Of a DNA stretch of 64,000 nt, positions 14,470 to 26,100 are shown in pieces. The position numbers and the translations under genes are program-made. Where the stretch lies: positions 21,596,707 to 21,660,706 of the forward strand of contig NC_072465.1 of the NCBI RefSeq assembly GCF_027596085.1. Reading direction: 5' to 3'. Every line of letters starts with the position of its first letter. The stretch's first letter is position 1. The DNA comes from Anoplopoma fimbria. Lineage: Eukaryota; Chordata; Actinopteri; Perciformes; Anoplopomatidae. The notes under the pieces were generated by a model. That model saw only the letters and a program-made list of their open reading frames with translations. It ran no database searches and was not told the origin of the DNA.

Positions 14470-14545
14470 AAGTTACCCAAACAGAATCGAACCTGCAATT
14501 ACTGGCAATTTCTAACTATAATAACAGATACCAGGTTTTTTTTTG
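14470..14545 (-). repeat. Possible tRNA-derived SINE fragment (B-box only)
   Basis: The minus strand contains GCAGGTTCGATTCTG, a B-box/T-loop-like motif, preceded by TAGTTAGAAATTGCCAGTAATT, which resembles sequence between the boxes of some fish tRNA SINEs. No clear A-box or cloverleaf remains. Confidence 0.22.
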
Positions 14546-15897
14546 CAGCAGCATAGAGATATTCTAGGCGCTCCCAAAGAGGTTTAAGCTAGCACCAAAG
14601 GAAAATCACCAGCAGCTGAAATTATAAAAATTGAGAATAGAAATAGCAATTCAAATCCTGTCTGAATGTGTTAAATAGCAATTTATTAATAAAGCTGTTG
14701 AACAAGCAGAACTTAAACTTGAAGACGACGTCTTCGACTTGCAGCAGTCATCTCCCCTCTCATCCACAGCCACTATATTTTACACATGAGGCTGGGAGGC
14801 TGCATTGTTTTTGACTAATTTATTTTTTTAACCAGTTTTGTTGATTGGGGTTTCATTTATTCTTTTTTGTTTTTTCATATGGTGAGAAATGACAGGAAAA
14901 TGTAAAGATTTCTGTCAAATGATCAAATGATCTAGCACAGACTCAATGCCTTTATTGTACGCAGACCGATCATGCTTACCGTCCATAAAGTTCATTCTGA
15001 GCCAGGAAAACCCCTGGATACAAATGTGTGGTATAAATTGTTTATGTGTGAGTGTGGTAGCACACTCTCTTGAACTTGGCAGTGTGCTGCTGTTATAAAC
15101 ATACTGCTCTTATTCTACCTGGCTGCGTTTGTGACCTTTTTAAACTTACAAACATCCTTCCAGCAGTCTGTCATGACCTCGAGAACCCGATAGACCCATC
15201 AGCACACATACTGAGCTGTGGGTGGCTTTTGGGTAAACAAGACCTGATACTGCTTGTGTAAATGTCTAAAGCAACAAAGTCAGCAATTACTCATGTGCTT
15301 GTACATAAAGGTTGTTTCAGGCCATTGACTGCATTTTTTTAGAAAACATGGTTACAAACATTTCTTAGTATTTCCACAATTTTGACTCGGCACTTGAAAG
15401 CATCTGGTGTTAAGATGTTGTTTTTGTTGTAGATATTCCAATAGAGTGTAGTAGAGTGTAATGAGCACTGTGTATTCCCAGGTTAAAAGACATAATGACA
15501 CAACATAATGAAGAATGCTTGAACATTGCATCGTTAAGTACAGAGATTATGACTTGAGCAGCTTTACAACAGACATTTTGATTAGCTCATTTGATCCATT
15601 AAATTGACACCAACTGGTTAGCACAGCAGACCAGAAAACTGACAGTGACTGGGATTTGCCTGATTATTCAACTGGTTTAAAAAATCACATCCTGTTGACG
15701 CCATACTAGTCGACACGTTATACTAGTCGGCACACAGCAGTCAGCAGTAGCAATTTCAAGGAGAAGGAACCACCATAATGAGCTCCATTGTGCTAATAGA
15801 CGCTATCTCTTCTGCTTTTGGAAAGTAACAGTAACACCTGTAGCAGTGGTGCCATGGAAACAGTGCAACAGAGATCAGGAGGCTGACGTGCCAAACA

Positions 15898-16030
15898 ATG
15901 AAATGTGGAGAAACATTTATGGTACCCAGAAGATGAACGCCAGAATGAGTTTGACATTTGCGATTTAGAGTAAAATAACTATTTGATGGATTGCCCTGAA
16001 ATGTGCTAAAGATATTCAAGGCCCCTTTAA
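15898..16030 (+). repeat. Interspersed repeat C, copy 1 (partial)
   Basis: Blocks GTTTGACATTTGCGATTTAG and ATTTGATGGATTGCCCTGAA followed by a GATATTCAAGG block match the other half of the family seen at 26694-26842, with an internal deletion. Confidence 0.45.
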
Positions 16031-18850
16031 ATATAGATTTAAATGATGTACGTGATCCATTCGAGTTTCTCAACCACTGCTAGATGGATTAGCACAGCAG
16101 TTTTTCATTGTGGATGAACAAGTATCTTCAGCTAATTTCCCTGTCAATGACAACTGTCAGGGGATGAATCTTTATATAACTCACCCGTTTTTATTCATAT
16201 CAAGGCTTAGAGTTAGGCATAATGAAGGGCGTGGCAGCTTTGAGTGGTAGGTGGGTGCCGTCTCAGGTTTCTCGTCGTTAGCCTTCTCCTCATCTGCGTC
16301 ACCCGGGCCCAACTCAGCTCCATCGAAGATCCACCTCTTAGGCCATTTTTGGATTATCTGGGAGTGGGCTACAGCTGGAGCCACCCACTTTGAACATACA
16401 ACCCTACAGAAACCTACGGGTGACATCACGGATCCTACATCCATATTTTATACAGTCCGTGTGGATGTACTACAGTGATTTTAGTGATCTCTTGGCTTGA
16501 CTTCTGGCGCCTAACAAGGTAGACATTTTTTGTTACAATCCTGATCTTTTATTCTCACATTTACACTGAGTGACATGTCTATTTCTGAGTCAGGATGTGC
16601 ATGGAATGTACCATTGCATTTAAAGCAAACAAGCAGTTTCACAAAGCCGAGTCTTTTCATCAAAGAGAAGAAACACGCTCTTAACTGTAACAAGCTCTTT
16701 GAAAAGCTCACGTTGGCAAAAGTCTGGACTCAGCAAAGCTGTCAGAGGCTTTCACATGGGCTGGTTGCCCTACTTGTTCCTGAAGCTTCTGTGGAATGAA
16801 AAAAAGACTCAGAAGTGAAGGTATCATATCTTCAGGCACATGTTAGATTGTGTGTGCACGTATGTACAAAGATACATCATGGATGTGGAGCTCCATTTTA
16901 TTTTGTGAGTCACCTAAAAACACTTCAAAATCTCTGACTCCCAGTCAGTACGGCTGAACATCACTTAAAGCCATTGAGCTGTATTTATGACTGTATTTAG
17001 CAGTCTCTCCATTCATGTTATACCACTTATTCCCTCATCCACCTTCACTCATTGCACTTATTCTAATTGAAATGCCATCATGAATAATGCCAAATGGCTG
17101 TGGTGGAGGGACATTTGGCTCACCTCACCTATGAATGTCCTCAAATGAATGGCAGCTGCGTGGAACAGGTGGTTATTTAATTATTGAGGACATTGGCAAG
17201 TATCTTTAAAATGGTTTTTTTGCCATGCAAAAGGCAGTAATGGCAACAGCTTTGGAAGAAGTGGCGTGTGCGGAGCGGCAATGACTATCTGAGTGATAGG
17301 GGAGGAGAGGATAGTGCTGCTGGACAGCTCCCACTTCAGACTGCCTCCTCACGCAATTTATTTCTAAGTTTGATTCAGTCTAGCGAGATCCAGGGAGGCC
17401 ATTTAGCCCGATACACATTCCCTTAGCCTTCAGTCTGCCAATTAATCTAGATTTCTCTTGAATGTATCTGTTTCTCAATGTTTAGTGACCACCTGTAAAG
17501 CAACACATTTCCCTCTCCTTTCCTTGGTGGAAATTCTTTTGCCATAGACTATTTCCATGTCAGGAAATTAGGTAAAACATGCACAGATTTATCTTACAGA
17601 CAGCTGCATGCAGACTCTTATCAGTGAGTATCACATTTTGGCACCTAGTCACGGATCAGCCCAGCTTAGCAGGGCATTTATATTATCTGTAAAGCAATGC
17701 AGCCAGGGACACCGGCCAGCCATCAAAGAGGGGCATTTTGGCAAGCCAGCTACTATAAGGCCATATAACCATTAAAGTGCCAGTGAAACGGAAGTTAGAA
17801 CGTCTTAAGCTACTTTAGTGTGAGGTTTTTCACAATGAAATGGAATATTTGAGTGGTGTACAGTTACAAGAGGGAATCCTCCTATCTTTGCATTCAATTT
17901 CCCCGCTCAAAAGTGGGTTATCCGACGGATGTTCATCTGCTTGTACTGCCCACGTGGCAAAAACGTTTTTGCCCACTTATATTCAAACACACATCTCACC
18001 ATATTGGTTGATATCGGTCTGTTTGCTACTACGATTCACAAACTTAGAAGTGCAGTTTTATATGACAGGTGTGCTTAGCTAGTCGACCAATGTCTCTTTT
18101 GATTGGCAGATTTTTTTGTAAACGCCCATGAGTGCAGGATGAGCCATCAAACTTTTGAAACCGTTTCATTAAAGAGAAAAGACTGGAATTTGATGGGGAC
18201 AGGTTTTTGAACATAGATATATATTTGGCATATAACAAGAGATACATGAGGAAATAGAAACAGTGTTACAGGAATAAAACTGAGACAGTCAACCAGCCAA
18301 ACAAGCCTACTGAGAAATGGTTGTCAAATTTTTACTGAGATGAGAAGTTGTACAATGTGTTATTATGGCTGTCTCTTTTTAAAAGAATACATTTTTAGAA
18401 CTAACTAGTCATTAAATGTTTAATTTAATTCTAAATGAACCTCACATGCCAAAATAATTGTAGAACTGTTGTTGTTCCGTTCAATCCCGGTGCCTCAGCT
18501 GCACAGTTTTCTCCATCTTCTAAATCCAAAATGATATCACGAGCTATTTCTAATTTGCCATGAATGTCCATAAAGCATGGCTAGCTTTCCATTTCACATT
18601 AGCAAAGATAACAGTAATTGTTGTTGCATATTTAACTGATACAGCAACATATTGACAGATTATTTTACAATCTGCCAAACTGGAGTACAAAGCTGTTGTG
18701 CTTACTTGCTGTGAATTTATAATTTAGTGATATTATTACAGGTTTGTTTTTTGCTAAGACTGATCAGTAGTTTTAATTCTGAATAAAAGGTTACTACCAT
18801 GGAGGATATACTCAGAGCAGGGATACAGTCACAGCTGACTGTTCACCAAT

Positions 18851-18904
18851 TGCAAATTTCCCCGCTGCGGGACTAATAAAGGATTATCTTATCTTATCTT
18901 ATCT
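18851..18904 (+). mobile_element. LINE 3' tail copy
   Basis: The same ~35 bp tail as the LINE end at 30627 (TGCAAATTTCCCCGCTGCGG, then ACTAATAAAGGATT), followed by TATCT pentamer repeats typical of LINE 3' ends. Almost nothing of the element upstream of the tail is recognisable, so it is a very short 5'-truncated insertion. Confidence 0.6.
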
Positions 18905-19844
18905 AATACATGGATAAGTGAATGACTCCAACTACACATTTGCCATATGATGACATATAATGTGACAATATATACATGTCTCTGTGTTTACCAATCTGTT
19001 TATAGCAAAGAATCTTCCCTTTTAACAATGATTGTTGATGATTATGCGGTGCAATTTCATAATGTAGCAGGAAAATATTGGATTTTTACATGAATTCTGC
19101 ATAAAATAATGCGCATGTCCATTAATTTGTCAGATATTTTATTTATAATGTAGGTATTCCCATCTGGCAAGTTAAAGTAGTATAACAATTTTCATTGAAA
19201 TAAATGTCTTATAAGTTACATTCGCAGAATGAGGTAGCACAATGGTGACTGAGCCCATGGCCCGCTGATATTGCAATATTTCTGTATTTCTGGTATAACA
19301 AATTGGGTGTCTGTGAACATTTCCAGGAAAATAATGATGGATTACAGTTTTTCTCCACTGTACACCCAAGAAAAAGGGAAGCAGGCAGACAATTCTAAAA
19401 ACTTGAAGCGAATGTATCATCCAAAAGGTTCCAGATGGATACAATCTAAGTATAATTCCATTGTTTTCACTTAAAAAGAGATTCTAAACCAACCAGGACA
19501 GAAATCTTTAGGATTGTCACTTACATTTCTGAATTGATTTTCCAGAAAATGTGGATATAAAACGAAGTACTGTTATAAAGGATTATTTATTTCCACATCC
19601 CACTCTCAGTTCTTTTAGTAAGTGTGAATGAATGTGGGTGAAAGGGAAAAGTGACAGATGAAGTTTTGGCAGTGGATAATGAACAATCACGTAGATGAAT
19701 GCAAGGAAATAAATACGGAGGTACTGATAGTAAAGAAATATGATTCTGGTGGTTCCTCTCTATCTACCATCCCCTCACACTCAGATTCTCACACACTCAC
19801 ACATGTGGTCTTGCATGGAAATTCATGTATCTGATGCGTTAGAT

Positions 19845-19863
19845 ACACACACACACACACACA
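19845..19863 (+). repeat. Short (AC)n microsatellite
   Basis: A 19-bp CA run, the first of three CA-rich patches between 19.8 and 20.3 kb. Confidence 0.85.
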
Positions 19864-20014
19864 TACACACATCAACACACAAGCCTTCATTAGCTGTTCT
19901 ATCATTGTTTACCTTGTGCAGAGGCCGGGATGCTCCACTGCTTTTCACATCAATCTGCCACAGCGGTAGCATCACACTCCCTGCCTCTTCTCCTACTCCC
20001 TCCCTCCCCCCCTT

Positions 20015-20070
20015 CCACACACACACACACACACATGCACACACACACACACACACACGAACACACACAT
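20015..20070 (+). repeat. Compound (CA)n microsatellite
   Basis: CA runs interrupted by TG and GA dinucleotides, preceded by a C/T-rich patch. Confidence 0.88.
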
Positions 20071-20245
20071 GCACACCAACAAACTCTTAGAAACACTTTA
20101 TACACTATCTCTCTGCGTGTTGCATCATCCAAAGCTCCATCTCATACCAGCTGGAAAGCGCATAGAGTACATAAATACAAACAAGTTAGTGAAGCAACAC
20201 TTTGCATCCATTTCATTACTCACAGCAGAGGTGGCCTTGCACACT

Positions 20246-20270
20246 GACACACACACACACACACACAAAC
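20246..20270 (+). repeat. Short (CA)n microsatellite
   Basis: A CA run of about 22 bp. Confidence 0.85.
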
Positions 20271-21215
20271 ACTGAAGCAAAATGCCCTTAGTCCCGCCAG
20301 CCTGGTTGTAACAGATGGTGGTGGACCCACAGCTTCTGGCATCGCTCTGGTCTAGCTGGGGGGAAAGAAACAGAGAACGGAACAGGTGAACCTGTACGGA
20401 CAAGGAACTAGTTTATACAAAAAGGAATTTAAAAGGCCGCCCACACAACAGAGGCCCGACATGTGGAAGAAAGTGCTAAAGAAAAATGTGGTAAAGAAAT
20501 ATTCACAATGAAACAAAAGAACCCTTCATATTGGTTTTCTGTTTTTCAATATCATAACTGTATATTGGCTTTTTTATTACAGACAAAGGAAAAAGAAATA
20601 GGAAAATGAGTTAATTAAGAAATCAGTCAACAGCATGTTGATAGGGTAGAGTAGTCGAAAATGAATCTTTCCTCCAGTATGCCACTATTGATTTCTTTAT
20701 TTGTCTCTTTCTATGCCACCGTGTCATATACAGCAGCGCACTCAAAAAATAAAAAATGCGAGCAGAAAAAGAATAATACATTGTCAGGGTGTTAAATTGT
20801 CTGCCATTTTGTATGAATGTATAGCAGCCCCAGTTTGTGTCTCTCCCACATAGCTGCTGCGCTAGCATTAGCAAGCTCTCACCACGCTGGTTTAAAAACT
20901 ATGTTGTATGAGCAGAATTTATTTCTCTGCAGTGGCAGTAAACCAACACATGGGCCCACCTATAACTGGGCTTTATCCAGAGCTTAACAAGATACTTAGG
21001 GCTGACAAACAGTAACGTTAACTTCAATGAACAGCATGGCTGCAAATATGTACTGACACACATTTGAGAGCTTCTCATAGCAGAGCTGCTTGCCTACAAC
21101 CCACACCATGTCTCTCTCAAAGGGACATACATGTACTTTCAGTGACTGTCAAAGCTCCACCAAACTCCCTGTCTGTGCATTAATGAAGTTCATTATTTTT
21201 TATTTAGTTGGCACA

Positions 21216-21297
21216 TTCAATTCAATTCAATTCAGTTTATTTTGTATAGCCCAGAATCACAAATTACAAATTTGTCTCAGAGGGCTTTACAATCTGT
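21216..21297 (+). repeat. TTCAA-led interspersed repeat fragment
   Basis: Begins with four TTCAA units (21216-21235) followed by GTTTATTTTGTATAGCCCAG and CTCAGAGGGCTTTACAATCT. This combination is a familiar fish retroelement-end sequence read in reverse, with the pentamers as the 3' tail, so the parent element would be on the minus strand. Family not determined. Confidence 0.5.
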
Positions 21298-21899
21298 GAC
21301 TGTGTGTGTGTAACAACATTTGCCGTGTTGATATTTAAAGAATATCTGTATGATTATGTGCATTTGGTTAAATGTCTTTTTCTATTATTAGCATAAGAAC
21401 CCAACAGCAAAGACTGAGAAAAATAATTACGCTTTTAGATTTAGAGCAGAGACATGTTTGGAATAACCTTTGGTCCACAGTTTTAATATCTTTCATCTAA
21501 ACCTTTGATGGACTATATATAGTTATATATATATATTCTCTGTGATGTTCAGATACAGTAAATGATATTGTGCTGTTGAGGGGAAACCAGTCACATTTGA
21601 ATTTAGAGTGTATTAATATGAAGTGGGACACATTTCAAAGCCAAGCCAAGGTTGACCTTATGAAATGGAGGTGTTGATGGGTACAGATGATCTTTATTTG
21701 TTTGTGAAAAGGCCACCTAGAGAGCAGCAATAATAGCTCTTCTGTATTTTCAATAAGGATATAACACCAGCTCTGTAAAAGGCTACTGTGTTCTTTCTTG
21801 AAGGTGAAGAGTTGCCTCGCTCATGAACCATGACCAACATGCTGTTTTCAAATGATATCACACAGGGATGCATTTTCTTTACTTTTGTATTTAATAACA

Positions 21900-22178
21900 G
21901 CTGGTGCAGCGCCCGTTCAGGTGTGGCCTTTCTGCGTACACGACAGTCCGGAGCGAATGTCCTGAACAGGCTGATTGCTTGGATCCTGGTTTTGCTATTT
22001 GCAGCGTTGTCGCGGAGGGGCGTAACCAATCGGAGTGTGTTTATTAGTAGTGTACTTGACGGGTCCAAATTGCACCAAATTCGACGTGGCACTTCCCTTG
22101 GTCCCCAGCAATGCACCAGCCAAGTGTGAAAATCGGTTCTTTAGATATAGAAAGGACATACCTAAAGACAGACAGAAA
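21900..22178 (+). repeat. Interspersed repeat D fragment
   Basis: GC-richer than its surroundings. The 3' half (AACCAATCGGAGTGTGTTTA, TTGCACCAAATTCGACGTGG, TTGGTCCCCAGCAATGCACC, ending in AGGACATACCTAAAGACAGA) resembles a known widespread fish repeat that ends in ACAGACAG runs. Open frames here (22116-21694 minus, 21830-22129 plus) are not recognised proteins. Confidence 0.4.
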
Positions 22179-22369
22179 ATCCTTGCTTTGTAGTTAAATG
22201 AATCGCCATCACATTCTGTCAGTTTAAGATAAAGAAGAATTTAGAAAAGGATAGTTGCTTTTACTTACAGAAGAAGTTAGCTGAAGGTTAGAGTAGCTTG
22301 TTTGAATCGGCTGGACTCTACGAAGATCTGGACAGGAAACATATTGCTCTCTCCAACCATTATTGGTAA

Positions 22370-22487
22370 CCCTATTTAGGGTTGAGGGTTGGTGGAGCTG
22401 ATCCCAGCTGACATTGAGTGAAGGCGTCGTAAACCCTGGACGGATCGCTGGACTATCAATTTAGAGTCAACCTGCATGTCTTTGGCT
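22370..22487 (+). repeat. Interspersed repeat E fragment
   Basis: The blocks GGAGCTGATCCCAGCTGACA, AAACCCTGGACGGATCGC and ATTTAGAGTCAACCTGCATG correspond in order to a ubiquitous fish repeat, with the middle (the usual ACACATAGAGACAAACAACC part) deleted. Non-coding. Confidence 0.5.
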
Positions 22488-22602
22488 CAATATTAAAGAG
22501 TGCACACAGAAGTAATCACAATTGTATTTTGTGATTTGAATATAAATGACTCTGCCCACGAAAAAATATATTTCAGTGCACACTAAAATATATAACCTAA
22601 AT

Positions 22603-22661
22603 CTGCAAATTTCCCCGCTGCGGGACTAATAAAGGATTATCTTATTTTATCTTATCTTATT
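22603..22661 (+). mobile_element. LINE 3' tail copy
   Basis: A second + strand copy of the conserved tail and its TTATC-type pentamer run. It forms an inverted pair with the copy at 22969-23021. Confidence 0.6.
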
Positions 22662-22968
22662 TTTATTATATATAAATTAATTTAGTTAACTTCTATGTGT
22701 AATCATTCGTGTTTTTGGGTGCATTGAAAAATACTTTGCTACCAGTGCAATACTTCGCCGCCTTAATGTTCTCTTCTCCCAAAGCAATTATGCATAGTTG
22801 CCCTTGAGTGAGGCAATTAGCTTCACAATTTCCTCAGTGGAGATATTTACTAGCCAACAACAGAAGATTGCAGTTCATAGCCTACAGTAGATGTTTATAA
22901 GTGGAATTTGGTGAATGTGAAGTAAGTAGTACTGAAAAGTAAAAAGTAAGCCGGTTAACTTCATTTAT

Positions 22969-23021
22969 ATAAGATAAGATAAGATAATCCTTTATTAGTC
23001 CTGCAGCGGGGAAATTTGCAG
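22969..23021 (-). mobile_element. LINE 3' tail copy (inverted)
   Basis: A minus-strand copy of the same tail, with AAGAT pentamers at 22971-22986. Sequence at higher coordinates to about 23130 (AT-rich with a GA run) may be the remaining 3' UTR. It lies about 310 bp from the opposite-strand copy at 22603. Confidence 0.6.
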
Positions 23022-23129
23022 TTACTTTTCAATTACTGTAGTTGTTTATTGCTTCACAGAAAGGTGAAAATAAAGACAGAGACAGAGAGAGAGAGAATGT
23101 ATAAATACATGTACATATAGTGTGTTGGG

Positions 23130-26100
23130 ATATGGCAGGAGCAGGTTAAGACAATAGTAAATATCCGGAGTATCGATAGGTTCTGGAGTTAACGGTTCTG
23201 CTATCGGTACTTTAGAAGTTACAGAGTGAGAACCCTGTGCAAAAAAAGCAGCGTTGCAAACTTCCGCTCTATGTCTCTGTGCCTGTCAATCCACGAGGGG
23301 CGGAGTCATGCTTTACTCTGACACACACACTGACTCTGGCTCAGTACAGCGTGAGACACACATCATGACAGAGAGAAGGAAAAGATCCAAAGTGTGGTTA
23401 CATTTAACTCAAATATATTCTGAGAACTCTCTTTGTTCTAAACGCAATTACACCCTTACAAGTAAGGTAGGTAATACCAGCAATCTATGAAAACATTGGG
23501 CAACACGTCGTTTATCCCCTTTTAGCAACTTGAGTCACATGGATGGCACAGGGGAAGGTATGCGACCGCTCTATATAGCACTGCTGACGTCATGGCTGTG
23601 TCACAGGGACTCCCTGGGGTTCCCCGTGGCTCTCGTCCATTGAGGCACAAGTGTTGTGGTTTGACCCAAATCCCACACTCAGGTGAGGTGACGCCTGATG
23701 GGGGGGTGTGGTGCAATTTTGCAATTAAATGCATTCATTTTTGTATCACTCACATGGTGAAGCCCCAACAAGGGTAAAGTACAAACCTCTAAATAGAAAT
23801 GTATAACATCATTAATAAAGCAAAGAAGGCTTTAATGATACTCTCTAAAAATATGCACTGATTTGTCTTCTTTGATAAGTTTCTGGCAGCCATTCCAAAG
23901 TCAAAGAGAAAAGCCAGACAAAGGTTCATCAAAAGCACTCAATTTTACTTCTGAAATACATGCAATGCACTGTACAAATTTGTTATCTTGTCTCCACTAT
24001 CATAATTAAGGCATGAATATATATCCAGAGTACCGTCCGTAGCCGCTGCACTCATTATACCAACAAGCCCTGTGCATTCACCTATTTAACACAGATCCAG
24101 AAAGACGACGCAGAGCAAGAATAGTGCTGAGTTTAGCTAATCATAATGTGGATTTGGGCATCTTGCCATAAAGCAATTAGTAAAAAGAAGCAGTTGTGTT
24201 TCTTTTCCCTTTTTAAAATCTACAATATGCAACCTACATTTGAGAAGAAACACCATTAACTATGCTGTTGGAGGCTAAATGAGGCGCCTCTCTGAGACGA
24301 TGCATTCATTCTCCTGCATTCTGTCCTCATGCCAGGCCTGATGATATTTTGCATCAAAGAACAAATAATTAACTATGACCTGTCGACAACGCTTTGAAGC
24401 AATACAGGTGGTTTATTTTCAGATTTTGGGGCTAAAAAGTAAAATCAAACAATATTAGGAATGCATACATGAAAACAAATGATCAAATAAGAAGTTCTGT
24501 CATTGGATGATGGGTGTGTGACCATTTACCATTCATATGGATGCTGTCTGTCCTCACGCCTTTACATTATGATTTACTCAGCATAGCTGTACTGCAAGCA
24601 AGAAGTCCCATCGTCATTGTCACGCCCTGTCACTCCACACTGCAGTCAGTATGATTTTTATATCAGTACTTAGTGCAGTAGGCGTTGTCAGCCGGCCAAT
24701 CAGTCAGAGAGCCCTGCTGTTATGTCTGTGTTCTGACATGTTGTTCTCTGACCCCTCCACTCCGGCTGCTCCAGCTTAGCCCCCATATATCACTGATACT
24801 GCACTAATACTGCCGGACACAGGCAGTCTGCAGTAGATCACACTGGGTTTAGGCTCTGCACTGACAGGGGCTGAGTGGATGGCTTAGAGGGATGACCTGA
24901 CTCCATCTTTACATGCTGCACCATGGCTAAAAGTTTGCTGGTTGCAGCACTTGAGGTGATTTCGAAAGCAAGGTCCCACATTGCTTATAACAGAGAACAT
25001 CATTTTATATTCATGTTTTCACTGACAGCCTGTGTGTGTTTGTCTATTGTGTGACTTTATGCAGAGATGGGAATCGCTACTGGTGGCACTGTTGAGGTGT
25101 TGACTTCAGCTGAATCTTTTAACCATGTGGATTTTTTTTGGGGTACTTTTGTTGATGTTTTAATTATTCATTTACATGTTTATGTGTGAGGACTAGTCTT
25201 ATATATATTTCTGATTCCTGATTGGTACCGATTAGCCCCTTCAAAATTCTGTCCTGCTATCGGTGTTTGAGCATCTTTTATTACTTGTTAGTTTAACATT
25301 TAGCCTTTTTTATTTGCCTGCTTCTAAACTAACATCTTTCTCACTTGTAGTCTAAGTGATGACCCTGTTGATAGTGTGTTTCTTATGCTTTGCTCACACT
25401 ACAAGCGACAAAGCGACCTTTATTAAAAGTTGCAAGAGCTCAGGATAATTCAATTATTTTTTTTATAAACTTTGCATTTCTGTTTTCCTTCTGTGTGAAA
25501 GTACTCATGACAAAAACAACAGTTGGCAAAATTGACATGCAAATGAATCGCACAAAAGAATGCCCCCCTCTGTGTAAAGTACAATACCTAACACTATGTT
25601 TAATACAGCCATCCTCATCTCAGTAACAACATCAGTGTACAACAGAATCAATCAGTAATTGATCTTTGCATTATTTATGAGATAACGGACAAACACACAT
25701 TGTTAGCCAGTTAAGTTTTAATTATAAAAGTAAACATGTAGATGTATTTTCTTTGGTAGTATTGACCCTTGTACCATGATATGAGCATATTCAAACTACT
25801 CTGATAGTAAGCTGTAATAAAGAGCACTGTTTTTTGTTTTGTATTGCCTTACAGCAATGATCAGGGCTCTCTCTCCTTGCATGATATATGCAGGAGTATG
25901 CTGTAGTGGTAAAACTCCCGCTCTGCTATGAAAGCTGCCCTCTCATAACAGGAGTCTCTGGAAAGATGCCTAGAACTCCCACTCTCAACTGGTCGGACTG
26001 CTTCTTTCATTATACAAGTCCTAAGAAAATCTTACTAATATACTTAAAGCTGTGCAATCCCTCTTTCTGTATTTTTCTGTTATTCATGTACTGTAGATAC

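Larger units (their letters stand above)
7471..18850. other. Intergenic region, no gene seen
   Basis: AT-rich sequence with scattered short homopolymers. It contains repeat fragments at 14470-14545 and 15898-16030. Open frames up to 160 codons (for example 12559-13041) have no recognisable domain. A homeodomain-site-like AT-rich patch occurs at 9965-10060. Confidence 0.55.
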
